From the NCBI GenBank assembly GCA_902791025.1, contig CADATZ010000005.1, positions 62,001 to 126,000 of the forward strand: DNA of 64,000 nt, given 5' to 3'. Shown piece by piece: positions 26,242 to 34,859 of the stretch. Position 1 is the stretch's first letter; each line of letters opens with the position of its first letter. A program made the position numbers and the translations under genes. The notes under the pieces were generated by a model that was not told the DNA's origin, made no database searches, and saw only the letters and a program-made list of their open reading frames with translations. The DNA is from an uncultured Chloroflexota bacterium. Lineage in GTDB: Bacteria; Chloroflexota; Anaerolineae; Anaerolineales; Anaerolineaceae.

Positions 26242-28602
26242 CTATATACTCCAGCTCGAATTCGGATTCCAGTACATGCCGTTGTTCGCAGTCGCGGCAT
26301 TCCCTCGCCCGCTGCTGCTTCCGCCGCCATAGCTGTAACCACCGCCGCCTCGGCCTCCGCCTCCGCCGCGTCCGGAATATCGCGGGACATTCCTTCCTGC
26401 CTTCTTCCAATCAGGACGGTATCCATAGAACGTCCCGAAGTTGTTCCAGTAATCCCGCATCCCTTCTTCCCAACCGCTGTAACTTCCGCCATTAGCCCGG
26501 TAATAATTCGCTTTGATCTGATCGACCGGATAATACTTTCCATCAGGTGCTATGTAATATCCTTCGTACTGATTTTTCCCGCCCCGTTTCAGGTAGGGCT
26601 TGTTTCCCATTTTATTCAGTTCTTCCTCCGAATAACCGCCCTTTCGATACGGAGCCTTGACAACCTGATCACCTTCATTTGCAGGATAGGACCCTGTCAA
26701 ATATAAGGACCCCTTCGGCACATCCGGATTCTTTCCGCTGCCGGCTCCCGTTCCCGTTCCGGTACCTGTACCAGTTCCGGTACCAGTTCCGGTTCCGGTG
26801 CCTGTACCACTGCCGGTTCCTGTGCCATTTCCTGTCCCGGCACCTGTCCCGGTTCCTGCTCCTGTTCCGGTACCACTACCGTTCCCCGGTCCTTCACCGC
26901 GATACACATACCGCTGATTCTGCTGGGCACCAGGATCATAAACCGGAGCCCCGCCTTCCCAGCTGTTCACTGCAGCATCCGCCCCCGGTCTGCCATTTCC
27001 TGTTCCGGTACCACCCGCTCCGGTGTCCGGCTTCCGGGTAGGTCCTCCTGACCCCTGCCCCCCGGCACCTGAACCCTGAGGCTGATACACATACCGCTGG
27101 TTCCCCGGTTCCCCGTTCCGCTCTCCGCCATTCTGATTCCGGTTCTCCCGCATATATTCACTGACACTCTGATCAAATTCCGCAGTACCCGGAGCATACC
27201 CAGAATTCTCAGCATTCTTCAGAGCATCCTCATATGTGCCAGGCGCCGGATAGATTTTTTCAAGCACATCTTGAGATGTAACCAGCCCCGGGATCTCACC
27301 CGCAGAAGCCATCTGGTTATATTGCTGAGCCAATTCCCGTTCAGCCCGGACCCGCTCATCCTCGGAAGCAAACACCCTGTCCCTCAAATTCGCTGCAAGA
27401 AAATCCTCATAGCTTCCCAGGTTGGCCGCGCTCTGACCCAGCTTCCCGATGTTATAGCCAAGCCATCCATAATCCCTCGTGGAAGGCTCTTGTCCACTGG
27501 TCCCTGCTCCTGGCTCATACCGTTTGATATTCGGATTCCGTGTATTGCCTGCACCGATCAGGTTCTGCCTCAGGATGTCAAGCTGTGTATTCCGTTCCGC
27601 TTCCTCCCGGCTTTCACCCTGTCCCATCCGGATCCGGATCCCGTCTTCCAGCATCGCTTCATACCCGCCCGGATAATCACTGCTCACCGGTGTCAGGTTC
27701 AAACCGGGGACTGTTGCCAAAGGCGTCTGTCCCGCACTGGCACCGCTTCCGGGAACTGCCCATCCGAAACCATTCTCCGCCAGCCACTGCGGATTGTTGA
27801 CCGTCAGACTGTCCACCGTCAGGTTCGGATTGTACTGATATTCCGTCTGGTAATTCCGCGGCGTGGAACCCACATCCCTCGGCAGGATCGGGCCTGTTGC
27901 AGTCGTCCAGTTCAGCGTTCCCGGTTCAGCAGGACCCGCTCCGAGATAATGCTGACGATTGGCACGCAGATCCGCAGCATCCCGACGGGCCTGTTCCGCC
28001 TGACGGTTCGCCTGAGCGATTGCCGCAGCCATGTTGTCCGGATTCGAAAGATAAGCCTGCTGCCTTTCAGCGGACCAGTTCCAGAAATCAGCCGGCAGTC
28101 CGCTCGTTGACGTCTCCTCTTCCAGCTCCTGTTTCAGGTTGATATTCGCCATCCGGTCCTTAGCCGTCCGCAATCCGCCGCCTTCATAAACCACCGGTGT
28201 TTTCTCTTCCGCCTTTTTATAACCGTTATTTTCTTTTCTTTCCTCAGGTGTTTCCTCCACAACAGGGACATTCACCTCTGCAATCGTCTCAGGCTGACTG
28301 TCCCCGCCGCCATCATCAGCCGGCGGATTGTATTCATGCTCTTCCTCTCCACCTCCGCTGCCATCATCAGTCGGTGTCCAGCTGTGCTCTTCTTCTTCCT
28401 CAGCGGGTTTTACATACGGCTCATAATACTTCTGAGATTCACCGCTTGCGAAATAGTCATTCGCTCTTTGACCGGCCTCCATTGCGAACCGTACACTGTC
28501 CGGAACATAACCGCCTCCGGAACTGCCGCCCTGATTCTTTTCCTCTTCTTCTTTCTTCGGGCTGTAGCTCCAGCCACCGCCGCCTTCACCTTCCATTGCC
28601 AT
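26242..28602 (-). CDS. Internal virion protein with Gly-Thr dipeptide repeat
   Basis: A 786-residue protein lying between the portal and the giant polyvalent gene. It is mostly disordered: acidic Gly/Glu/Pro N-terminus, Gln/Asn/Tyr-rich middle, then a long run of Gly-Thr/Ala/Ser/Asn dipeptides at about residues 570-625, encoded by a 6-base DNA repeat (26752-26890). A short ordered part follows ([20 protein letters not shown] and [15 protein letters not shown]), ending in a Gly/Arg-rich tail. Gene order suggests an ejection or core protein. No family is recognised. The AAGGAAGGTGA box supports the start. Confidence 0.6.
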   Translation of the reverse strand: MAMEGEGGGGWSYSPKKEEEEKNQGGSSGGGYVPDSVRFAMEAGQRANDYFASGESQKYYEPYVKPAEEEEEHSWTPTDDGSGGGEEEHEYNPPADDGGGDSQPETIAEVNVPVVEETPEERKENNGYKKAEEKTPVVYEGGGLRTAKDRMANINLKQELEEETSTSGLPADFWNWSAERQQAYLSNPDNMAAAIAQANRQAEQARRDAADLRANRQHYLGAGPAEPGTLNWTTATGPILPRDVGSTPRNYQTEYQYNPNLTVDSLTVNNPQWLAENGFGWAVPGSGASAGQTPLATVPGLNLTPVSSDYPGGYEAMLEDGIRIRMGQGESREEAERNTQLDILRQNLIGAGNTRNPNIKRYEPGAGTSGQEPSTRDYGWLGYNIGKLGQSAANLGSYEDFLAANLRDRVFASEDERVRAERELAQQYNQMASAGEIPGLVTSQDVLEKIYPAPGTYEDALKNAENSGYAPGTAEFDQSVSEYMRENRNQNGGERNGEPGNQRYVYQPQGSGAGGQGSGGPTRKPDTGAGGTGTGNGRPGADAAVNSWEGGAPVYDPGAQQNQRYVYRGEGPGNGSGTGTGAGTGTGAGTGNGTGTGSGTGTGTGTGTGTGTGTGTGTGAGSGKNPDVPKGSLYLTGSYPANEGDQVVKAPYRKGGYSEEELNKMGNKPYLKRGGKNQYEGYYIAPDGKYYPVDQIKANYYRANGGSYSGWEEGMRDYWNNFGTFYGYRPDWKKAGRNVPRYSGRGGGGGRGGGGYSYGGGSSSGRGNAATANNGMYWNPNSSWSI
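26752..26890. repeat. 6-base repeat tract encoding Gly-Thr dipeptides
   Basis: The forward strand shows units such as ccggta, ccggtt, cctgta and ccagtt in tandem, in frame with the 786-residue virion gene. Hexamers can expand or shrink without breaking the frame. Confidence 0.85.
27043..27086. repeat. Heptanucleotide array inside the 786-residue virion gene
   Basis: Units such as tgacccc, tgccccc, cggcacc and tgaaccc are spaced by 7 bases and read through in frame. Confidence 0.7.
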
Positions 28603-28614
28603 GATTCACCTTCC

Positions 28615-28818
28615 TTACTTTCCTTCAAAACGCTTCACCGCTTCCGGTGCCCGCTGCCTTACCAAATCCTTCAATGGCTCACTCAGGTCCGCCCAGAGCA
28701 TAGCCGTTTCCCGCTCCACATCCGGCCTGTAAAACTCTTCCAAAGCGGAGTGGATATCCTCATCCACTTCCAGCTCTGCCAAAACCAATACCTCATCGAT
28801 ATCCCGATTCGTCATCAT
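28615..28818 (-). CDS. Small acidic phage protein after the portal gene
   Basis: A 67-residue acidic helical protein (NRDIDEVLVLAELEVDEDIH...) that starts with an ATGA overlap on the portal stop codon, so its translation is coupled. Small acidic proteins at this place can be virion assembly factors, but no family is recognised. The C-terminal AVKRFEGK is basic. Confidence 0.6.
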   Translation of the reverse strand: MMTNRDIDEVLVLAELEVDEDIHSALEEFYRPDVERETAMLWADLSEPLKDLVRQRAPEAVKRFEGK

Positions 28819-30692
28819 CTCATGACCATCCCCTCATCCGGTGTTCCGGCCATACCCTGACCGGGCATCATGCCGCCCATCGCGCCCGGCAGACCGCCTT
28901 CCATTCCCTGCGCCGCGGTCGGGAAAGCCCCTGCCACTTCCGGCGGGATCTCTCGTGCCGGCATGTTCTCCGCAAACTGACCAGTGTCCATCGCATTGAC
29001 GCCCTGCTGCATCATCTCAGCTTCCAGCATCTGTCCCTGTGTCAGTGCCGGGGACTGGACTGCTTGCGGGCCTGTACCCGAAGTAACGGCCCCCTTCCCA
29101 CTGGCTGCCGCTCTCGCCTGCTGGATCGCCCGCTGCAGCTGCTCATCCTTTGCCGCGTCGGCCTGCTGGTCCGCCTTTTGCAGCCGCTGAACCTTTTGCT
29201 GCAGCTTGTACTGCATCATGGCATTGACCGCCTGCTGCTTGACAAACTGCTTGTTGATCTCCTTGGTGTTGGTGATCCCCAGCAGATTCGACTGGATATA
29301 CTCGTCCGGCATTCCAAGCTTCTGCATCTGCAAACCGACATTCACCAACTGCAGTTTCTCCTGCGGCAGGATCACGTCCAGCTTTGCCTTGACCTCAATG
29401 TCTTCCGGGATCTCACTGCTCTTGATGCTGTATCCGTTCTTTTCAAAATTGATCTTTCGTTCTTTCATCAGCATCAATGCCATTTCGATTGTGCTGCTGA
29501 TACCAAACCCGCCCAGCCGCTGCGGTCCGATCAGTGGCAGCCGTGCCGCCTGCTGCAGCAAACTCGTTTCCGAAAACGTCTGGCTGTTTCCGCCCCGCTC
29601 ACCGAAAGCGGTGGAATACATCGTGCTCTCATCGATGAGATCCCCGGTCATCTCGCTCAGCTTCTGCACTTCCGGCGGCAGGATCCCTTTCCCGTCCAGC
29701 GTTTCGATCGTGTCTCCCTTCCGCAGCTTGTAATAGGAAATGGCCCCGTCATGCTCCATGTGCAGATCATCTTCCGTGTCTGTCTTGTAAACATAAGTCG
29801 GTGACACACCCAGCGAAAACAGCAGGGAATAGAGCACGGTATAAAGCAAAGACTCCCGCTGCCAAAGATGCGACCGCATAATGGAAAATAGCAATGGCTG
29901 TCTGCGGTCTTCTTCCTTTTCAAAAAAGCTGCTGCCATTCACCAGCGTCACATCGATCGGAATGCAGGGCAGCCCGTGTTCCTCGCACACCAGCGGATCA
30001 CCATTGTCGATCCAGATTGCGTAGTGGGTCAGGTCATAAAAGATCTTCAGGTCCACGTTATCTGTGCTGCGCTTGTTGACGTACATCCAGTTCTGTTCCA
30101 GTACACTCTTATACTTCTGCGCAATGTAGCTCCAGCGAACCTTCGTCTCCCGGTAGTAAGCGCACAGTCCCAGCTCATCAAACTCCGGATACCCTTCCCG
30201 CGGATTCCAGCTTTGGAAAAGGATCGGTGTGATCTTGCTGATCCGCTCCGCCCGCCGGTCGTTTTTGTTGTAGGTCTTATAGTCATCCATCACCGTGACT
30301 GCCGTGTGCATCTCGTCATACAACATGGCACTCAGGATCATGTCATAGTGCAGCGGTCTCCGGGAAGCTCTCCCGGCTTGATCCCACCACCGCGCAATGT
30401 TCTTTTCGATCGTCTCGATCTTTCCCTGATCGATCCCCGATGCATTGATATCAAACACCGGCTCCTGGCTCATCATCAGCCGGCAGGCATTCTCCACCTT
30501 GTTCCGTGCCGATGGGCTCGGCGTCAGCTTCATCAAATCCTCTCCGGAAAACTTTGAGTTCTCCGCCTGGAAATCCATCAGGTACATCTTATCGTACTCA
30601 TCAAACTCCATATCCCGCCGCGCATGCACCGACTTCAAATCTCGCGCATGCAGCTTGATCTCATCAAACACATCTCGGTCATACCCTTCCAT
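28815..30692 (-). CDS. Portal protein
   Basis: A 625-residue protein with the size and position of a podovirus portal: first large gene after the terminase, followed by internal proteins, scaffold and capsid. It has PSARNKVENACRLMMSQEPVF near the start, a mid-region wing with FQSWNPREGYPEFDE, and helical stem segments around 370-440. The C-terminal 130 residues are a Gln/Ala helical barrel-like stretch and a Met/Gly-rich tail. The 32-bp palindromic repeat at 29049-29080 is embedded in that tail. Function: ring through which DNA enters and leaves. Confidence 0.8.
   Translation of the reverse strand: MEGYDRDVFDEIKLHARDLKSVHARRDMEFDEYDKMYLMDFQAENSKFSGEDLMKLTPSPSARNKVENACRLMMSQEPVFDINASGIDQGKIETIEKNIARWWDQAGRASRRPLHYDMILSAMLYDEMHTAVTVMDDYKTYNKNDRRAERISKITPILFQSWNPREGYPEFDELGLCAYYRETKVRWSYIAQKYKSVLEQNWMYVNKRSTDNVDLKIFYDLTHYAIWIDNGDPLVCEEHGLPCIPIDVTLVNGSSFFEKEEDRRQPLLFSIMRSHLWQRESLLYTVLYSLLFSLGVSPTYVYKTDTEDDLHMEHDGAISYYKLRKGDTIETLDGKGILPPEVQKLSEMTGDLIDESTMYSTAFGERGGNSQTFSETSLLQQAARLPLIGPQRLGGFGISSTIEMALMLMKERKINFEKNGYSIKSSEIPEDIEVKAKLDVILPQEKLQLVNVGLQMQKLGMPDEYIQSNLLGITNTKEINKQFVKQQAVNAMMQYKLQQKVQRLQKADQQADAAKDEQLQRAIQQARAAASGKGAVTSGTGPQAVQSPALTQGQMLEAEMMQQGVNAMDTGQFAENMPAREIPPEVAGAFPTAAQGMEGGLPGAMGGMMPGQGMAGTPDEGMVMR
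29049..29080. repeat. 32-bp palindromic unit, copy B (in portal CDS)
   Basis: Its sequence agrees with the copy at 25692-25723 except at a few positions. It is read as SGTGPQAVQSPAL in the portal tail. Confidence 0.85.
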
Positions 30693-30699
30693 ATACCTC

Positions 30700-30745
30700 C
30701 TCTATTGCCTATTGCCAATTGCCTATTGCCTACTGCCTACTTCCC
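30700..30745. repeat. Heptanucleotide array between portal and HTH gene
   Basis: About six units of tattgcc / aattgcc / tactgcc type fill the short gap and run a few bases into the end of the HTH gene. Confidence 0.85.
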
Positions 30746-31174
30746 ATATACTTTCCTGACGATCGCCGTGATATCCTTCACACGAACATTCGCATTGACG
30801 TCCACCTTGCTCGACCGCTGGCCCAGTTCCTTCGCAATATCATCCAGGCAGCCTCTCATAGCATTCACGATCCCCGGCACCTTATCACTCGGAACCCGAT
30901 CAACCATACCGTAAAGATATTTCGCCGTCCCTTCCAGCATCCGGATCCGCTCATCCTTCACCGATAGCCCGGCCTCAACCGCCTCAGTCCGCTGCACATC
31001 CCTGACGGCAGCTTCCTTTTTCTCCACCGTCTTCCGGAACGTCTTGCTGATGTTTGCACTCTTGACCATAAAAGGAGGGTCATGCTCCGCGGCCAGCCGG
31101 ATGATCTGCTGGTTCGTCTTCCCCGCGGCAACCCACTCCTCGATCAAAAGCCTCTGCTCATTCGTCAGTCTCAC
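30737..31174 (-). CDS. HTH protein, candidate small terminase subunit
   Basis: A 145-residue protein. Residues 1-50 (LTNEQRLLIEEWVAAGKTNQQIIRLAAEH...) form a helix-turn-helix like that of small terminase subunits, followed by a helical middle and a basic C-terminus (DVNANVRVKDITAIVRKVYGK) that may bind TerL. It lies downstream of TerL, the reverse of the usual order, which lowers certainty. If it is TerS it marks the packaging site on phage DNA. Confidence 0.55.
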   Translation of the reverse strand: MRLTNEQRLLIEEWVAAGKTNQQIIRLAAEHDPPFMVKSANISKTFRKTVEKKEAAVRDVQRTEAVEAGLSVKDERIRMLEGTAKYLYGMVDRVPSDKVPGIVNAMRGCLDDIAKELGQRSSKVDVNANVRVKDITAIVRKVYGK

Positions 31175-31263
31175 CCTGATCTCCCTCTAAAGTAAATATT
31201 TACTTTCGCAAAGTAAATCTCCTCACACTTTCAAAACCCCAAAACATTTACTTCCATTTACCC

Positions 31264-31391
31264 CGGAGCACATGGGCGAAGCCCCGGAGCACATGGGGTC
31301 TGGCAACATGTGTCGCGGAGCCCCGGAGCACTTGGGGTCTGACATCGTGTGTCGCGAAGCCGACACGCGCGTGTCTGTCCCCATGTGCGTC
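31264..31391. repeat. Compound 65-bp palindrome array, copies 3a-3c
   Basis: Three left halves (ggagcacatgggc, ggagcacatggggtctggc, ggagcacttggggtctgac) stand in tandem before one right half (gtctgtccccatgtgcgtc). The last 68 bases form a full copy. It fills most of the gap between TerL and the HTH gene and suggests stepwise partial duplication. Confidence 0.85.
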
Positions 31392-31420
31392 TCACTATAA
31401 CCAAACCTCTGTCCTCTCGC

Positions 31421-32830
31421 CTACCAACCCAGCGCATAAAACGGATGCCGCTCCCGATTCCGCCGCTCACCATTCCGCACCGGCTTCGGTCCCGCCTCAC
31501 TCGTCGTCCCATACCGCAGCGCATCATAAGCATGATCCTCAAAATTCGTGTCAACATCTTCCGGCTTGCTCGCACTCATCGGCAGATTCTCGAACTGCCA
31601 GATCAGATTCTTGCACCGGCTCAGGAAGATCAACCCAGGCAGCCCATCCGGCAGCGGCCTCATCATCTCCCGGATCTTGGCCAAACCATTCTTCCGGTCA
31701 TTGTCTCCTTTGGTCAGGTAAATACCATGCGCAGCATAGATATCCTTCCCCGCCTTCGCATCGGAATCCACGTGATGACTTTTCTGCCACATTGCCGGAT
31801 CTGCATAGGTAATGCTGATCCGATGGTTCCGCGGCGTCATTGCCTTGATCCGCTCGGCCTGCTCCCCGTTGGTATATCCCTCACCGTAGTCCTCATCATA
31901 GACCACGATGCGTCCTGTCACCGGATCCTTCGCCAGCCACAGACAACAGTAAGGCTTCGAATATCCATCATCGATCCCGCGGATCCGGATCCAGTTATCG
32001 CCTATATCCCAGTCATCGTACACATAAACATCCGGCCGGAAGTTATCAAACGCCATGCCCTGGCTGATGTCAAAGTCCCCGTCTCGCCACAGCTTCCCCA
32101 GCATCCCGTCCAGGTTGTTGAGGTAGTCCACATACCCCGCGTCCAGGAATTTGTTGTCCTGGTATCGCGAAAAAATAAACCGCGTGTTGGTCTCCCGCTT
32201 CTCCTTCCAGGGCTGGATGAAAGTCTTCTTCAGGTACTTCATCCCCGGTCCTCCCGGGTTGAAATTCATGTAGCACCGCGGCACATACCCATCCAGCCGG
32301 CCGGTACGCAGTGACCCCTGCAGCTTGATCAACCGTTCCTCGTCGATCTGGTTCGCCTCTTCCACCACCATCAGCTCATAGTTCAGACCGACGTACTTGT
32401 CCACGTCCTTCGGATCACGGACACCGGCGATCGCAATAGTGCTGCCATTCGGAAACCGAATTCCTTCCTGACTCACGCTGGCCCCTTCATAGTCTCCCAG
32501 GATCGCAGTCGTCATCTGCTGGAAGCTGTTCCCCGAGGATTTCTTAACAAGGCGTATGTACAGGCAGTTGATTCCCGGCCACTTCTGGCAGTCATACAGT
32601 GACACTTGCGCAAAGGTCGCGGTCGTCTTCCCCGATCCCCGGCTTCCCCCGTTACCAAAATGCCGGACACCATGCAGCTGCGCATCTTCCGTCATCCGAT
32701 GCCAGCGGACCTGCATCTCCTGCGGGATGTAGTAATAGGGCAGGAACCGCTCGGCCATCTCTGCTGGCAGCCCTTCCTTTCGCAGCTCCGTCGCTGCCGT
32801 TTCCCACGCCTTCGCTTCTTCTTCCGTCAC
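31421..32830 (-). CDS. terL: Terminase large subunit
   Basis: A 469-residue protein. The ATPase has GGSRGSGKT (Walker A, 61-69) and YELMVVEEAN (Walker B with catalytic Glu, 151-160). The RNase-H-like nuclease domain has IRGIDDGYSKPY, TYADPAMW and a final DHAYDALRYG. It packages DNA into the head and cuts it. It is the first gene of the late operon, transcribed from a promoter about 85 bases upstream with an intervening hairpin terminator. Confidence 0.95.
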   Translation of the reverse strand: MTEEEAKAWETAATELRKEGLPAEMAERFLPYYYIPQEMQVRWHRMTEDAQLHGVRHFGNGGSRGSGKTTATFAQVSLYDCQKWPGINCLYIRLVKKSSGNSFQQMTTAILGDYEGASVSQEGIRFPNGSTIAIAGVRDPKDVDKYVGLNYELMVVEEANQIDEERLIKLQGSLRTGRLDGYVPRCYMNFNPGGPGMKYLKKTFIQPWKEKRETNTRFIFSRYQDNKFLDAGYVDYLNNLDGMLGKLWRDGDFDISQGMAFDNFRPDVYVYDDWDIGDNWIRIRGIDDGYSKPYCCLWLAKDPVTGRIVVYDEDYGEGYTNGEQAERIKAMTPRNHRISITYADPAMWQKSHHVDSDAKAGKDIYAAHGIYLTKGDNDRKNGLAKIREMMRPLPDGLPGLIFLSRCKNLIWQFENLPMSASKPEDVDTNFEDHAYDALRYGTTSEAGPKPVRNGERRNRERHPFYALGW

Positions 32831-32850
32831 TATCCCCTAAACCCTACACA

Positions 32851-32882
32851 AAACAAAAAGCCGCCCTCACTGTGAGGACGGC
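32851..32882 (-). terminator. Intrinsic terminator in the late-operon leader
   Basis: On the minus strand, arms gccgtcctca and tgagggcggc (9 of 10 pairs) are followed by TTTTTGTTTTG. It lies between the late promoter and terL, so transcription of the late genes would have to pass it. A smaller hairpin (cacct/aggtg, 32888-32903) precedes it. Confidence 0.75.
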
Positions 32883-32916
32883 CTTGTCACCTGGAGAGAG
32901 GTGTAAACCTGCTACT

Positions 32917-32925
32917 ATTATATCA
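32917..32925 (-). promoter_or_regulatory. Candidate late promoter, extended -10 type
   Basis: On the minus strand TGATATAAT is a perfect -10 with a TGn extension. The -35 region is poor, as in promoters that need an activator. It points to terL. Confidence 0.55.
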
Positions 32926-32954
32926 TTTTCTTGTCACGAGTTTTCACAATTCAC

Positions 32955-32982
32955 TTGACATATGGGCACATATGTATATAAT
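32955..32982 (+). promoter_or_regulatory. Strong promoter with palindromic operator, plus-strand cassette
   Basis: TTGACA (32955-32960), a 16-bp spacer and TATAAT (32977-32982). The spacer holds an 18-bp perfect palindrome, acatatg-ggca-catatgt (32958-32975), covering the space RNA polymerase would occupy. It stands back to back with the late promoter, 33 bases away. This is the best candidate for a lysogeny operator. Confidence 0.75.
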
Positions 32983-33016
32983 TAATATCAAGATAAACAA
33001 ACACGGAGGTAATGAA

Positions 33017-33397
33017 ATGAACGCAGAAAATGTATTCGTACAAAAATGGTTTATGTCCAAGATCAAACAGGACAATCGCAATTTCAATTTCTTTTCCCGC
33101 ACAGGTGACATCATGAAAGAAACTGAAAAGGCCTATCTGATCAGCTTCGAAGTCTCCTCTTTGGATGGAGAATGGGATGGAGTCAAGCACATTTGGGTTC
33201 CAAAGAAATGCACGATGACAGAAGCTGAATATAAAGCCGAACTCGAAGAAGCTGAAAGTCGTTTCCTCGCTGGCTGTGAAGCGTATGATAACCTTCTCGC
33301 TTTCGCAAAACAGCATGGCGTGAAAGGCGTTCGCTCTGGTATGCGCAAATCTACCATTGAGCAGAAAATCCGCGAAGCTGGTATCGCCTGCGCTTAA
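33017..33397 (+). CDS. Hypothetical protein, first gene of operator-controlled cassette
   Basis: A 126-residue protein. The start at 33017 follows a GGAGGT box by 6 bases, although the frame is open further upstream. It opens with FVQKWFMSKIKQDNRNFNFFS and has SFEVSSLDGEWDGVKHIWVPKK, an acidic helix (EAEYKAELEEAESRFLAG) and a C-terminal SAP-like stretch, FAKQHGVKGVRSGMRKST. The last part could bind nucleic acid. No family is recognised. Control by the strong palindromic promoter suggests expression in the lysogen. Confidence 0.65.
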   Translation: MNAENVFVQKWFMSKIKQDNRNFNFFSRTGDIMKETEKAYLISFEVSSLDGEWDGVKHIWVPKKCTMTEAEYKAELEEAESRFLAGCEAYDNLLAFAKQHGVKGVRSGMRKSTIEQKIREAGIACA

Positions 33398-33541
33398 ATG
33401 AAAAGAGCCTTACCAAAGACCCCTTTCATTCGTCAATCAAACTGAAAGACTTCGAGGATCTCTGCAGGATTCACCATTCCAGAAGCCACTACAACTTGAT
33501 CCTCGTAGTCCTAATTATAACAACTAATAAGGAGAAATAAC

Positions 33542-34066
33542 ATGAAACGTGAAGACCTTAATTTTTCAAACCGTGATAAAATGAAAAACATTTTCCTCAA
33601 CCAATGTCTCTTCAACGATTCCGCCCCGGAATACCCGGAAGCCATGGCCATTGTTGATTCCGCTTCCAGCACGGAAGAAGTCATCAACAAGATTCTGAAC
33701 TCCGACACCATGCGTGGTTCACAGATCTACGCTGAACTTTCCAAAGATCGAGCTGATCACTGGCGCAGACTTAAACGAGACATCACCACTTGGCAGCAGA
33801 CCATTTCAGATATCGGTGGACTCAAAATCGGCAATGATTCCTTTTCGATCAATATTCCGAATGGGTACGGAGACGGAGACATGTACTATACTGTCCTCGG
33901 GAAGGGATGCTTCAATCATGACATGCTCGATTATTTCACGTCGGTAAGAGGAACTGAAATCAATATCTATGATTATGACTGCGGTGATGAAATCCTCGAA
34001 ACCATTTCAGGACGTTTCGGGATCTACTACGGATACGGCTTTGTCGTTCTCGAAAAATGGGATTGA
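33542..34066 (+). CDS. Hypothetical protein of plus-strand cassette
   Basis: A 174-residue protein with a clear AAGGAG box. Its N-terminal half is helical (SSTEEVINKILNSDTMRGSQ), and its C-terminal half is beta-rich and aromatic (NIPNGYGDGDMYYTVLGKG, YYGYGFVVLEKW). It contains two isolated cysteines and no membrane segment. It is unlike any family I know. As the middle gene of a cassette that is opposite in direction to both flanking operons, it may be a superinfection or defence factor; this is only inference from place. Confidence 0.6.
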   Translation: MKREDLNFSNRDKMKNIFLNQCLFNDSAPEYPEAMAIVDSASSTEEVINKILNSDTMRGSQIYAELSKDRADHWRRLKRDITTWQQTISDIGGLKIGNDSFSINIPNGYGDGDMYYTVLGKGCFNHDMLDYFTSVRGTEINIYDYDCGDEILETISGRFGIYYGYGFVVLEKWD

Positions 34067-34077
34067 AAGAATGAATC

Positions 34078-34413
34078 ATGAAAAAACGCATTGGTTCCCG
34101 CATCTATGATACCGATACCGCCGAGTACATTGCAGCGATCGACGGCGGCCAGCTCTACCGTAAACGAACCAGGGATCGGGAATGGTTTGCTGTTATGGAA
34201 GATGGGACCATTCGACCCCTCGATCCCTACAATCCCATGGACATGCTCCTTATGGAAACCGGTCACCTTCCGGCCGAAGCACTGGAAGAACCGGAGCCTC
34301 AGGAATTCCGTGTCCGCATCGATCAGGATACATACAACCGCATCGCGGCAGCATCGAAAAAACGCAGCTGCTCCATGGCCGAAGTCGTCCGCCAGCTTTC
34401 CCAAACCTTATAA
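34078..34413 (+). CDS. Ribbon-helix-helix DNA-binding protein, candidate prophage repressor
   Basis: A 111-residue protein. The C-terminal 36 residues, RVRIDQDTYNRIAAASKKRS followed by CSMAEVVRQLSQTL, match the Arc/CopG ribbon-helix-helix pattern: a beta strand, helix, turn with S, and E-V-V-R helix. The N-terminal 70 residues form a beta-rich domain (SRIYDTDTAEYIAAIDGGQLYRKRT) similar to small phage host-interaction proteins. RHH proteins bind short palindromes as dimers, which suits the operator at 32958-32975. It is the only DNA-binding regulator visible in the prophage. Confidence 0.65.
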   Translation: MKKRIGSRIYDTDTAEYIAAIDGGQLYRKRTRDREWFAVMEDGTIRPLDPYNPMDMLLMETGHLPAEALEEPEPQEFRVRIDQDTYNRIAAASKKRSCSMAEVVRQLSQTL

Positions 34414-34431
34414 CCAACAGGAAACTCACTC

Positions 34432-34498
34432 GGGGACTGTCCCTTCATGGGACTGTCCCCACTATCCCCTATTCCCTAACACCTATCCCCTCTTCCCT
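34432..34498. repeat. REP-like palindrome followed by heptanucleotide array
   Basis: Bases 34432-34460 form an imperfect inverted repeat with ggggactgtccc and gggactgtcccc ends. Then come about five units of the cctatcc / cctaaca / cctattc type to 34498. It sits where the plus cassette and the minus operon converge. Confidence 0.8.
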
Positions 34499-34737
34499 TC
34501 AAGCCGATTCTTCTGCCGCTCCTTCCTCAGCTCCTCTTCCGGCAGTACAACCCGAACTTTATGCACAATCGAACCGATCTCAACATGGTCCTCATCCAGC
34601 ACCGGCGTCTCGATCCGCCAGCACCGAGGCATGTTGTTCTGGATCATCAGCGTCACATTTCCGGATCTTGCCCGGTTACCCGCGACCTTCTCGCATATCT
34701 CCTGCAGCTGCTGCACCTGCTCCTCAGTCAAAAACAT
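34483..34737 (-). CDS. Small phage protein, last gene of early operon
   Basis: An 84-residue protein starting MFLTEEQVQQLQEIC at 34737, after a CGGAGGGAG box. A longer frame runs into a palindromic repeat and is not credible. It has SGNVTLMIQNNMPRCWRIETP in the middle and a basic end (RKERQKNRLEGKRG). No family recognised. Confidence 0.55.
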   Translation of the reverse strand: MFLTEEQVQQLQEICEKVAGNRARSGNVTLMIQNNMPRCWRIETPVLDEDHVEIGSIVHKVRVVLPEEELRKERQKNRLEGKRG

Positions 34738-34750
34738 TCTCCCTCCGCCC

Positions 34751-34856
34751 GGAGCACATGGGGTCTGGCAACATGTGTCGCGGAGCCGACACAAGCGTGC
34801 CTGTCCCCATGTGCGTCTCTCGAATTCTGCACAGTTGTGCCTGTCCCCATGTGCGT
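34751..34856. repeat. 65-bp imperfect palindrome, copy 4, with extra right half
   Basis: A full copy covers 34751-34816, then a second right half (gtgcctgtccccatgtgcgtc) ends at 34856. It lies between two genes of the early operon. Confidence 0.85.
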
Positions 34857-34859
34857 CCC

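Noticed and set aside
31258..31575. 105-codon minus-strand frame between HTH gene and TerL
   Set aside because: Its end is translated palindromic repeat and its start is a shadow within terL.
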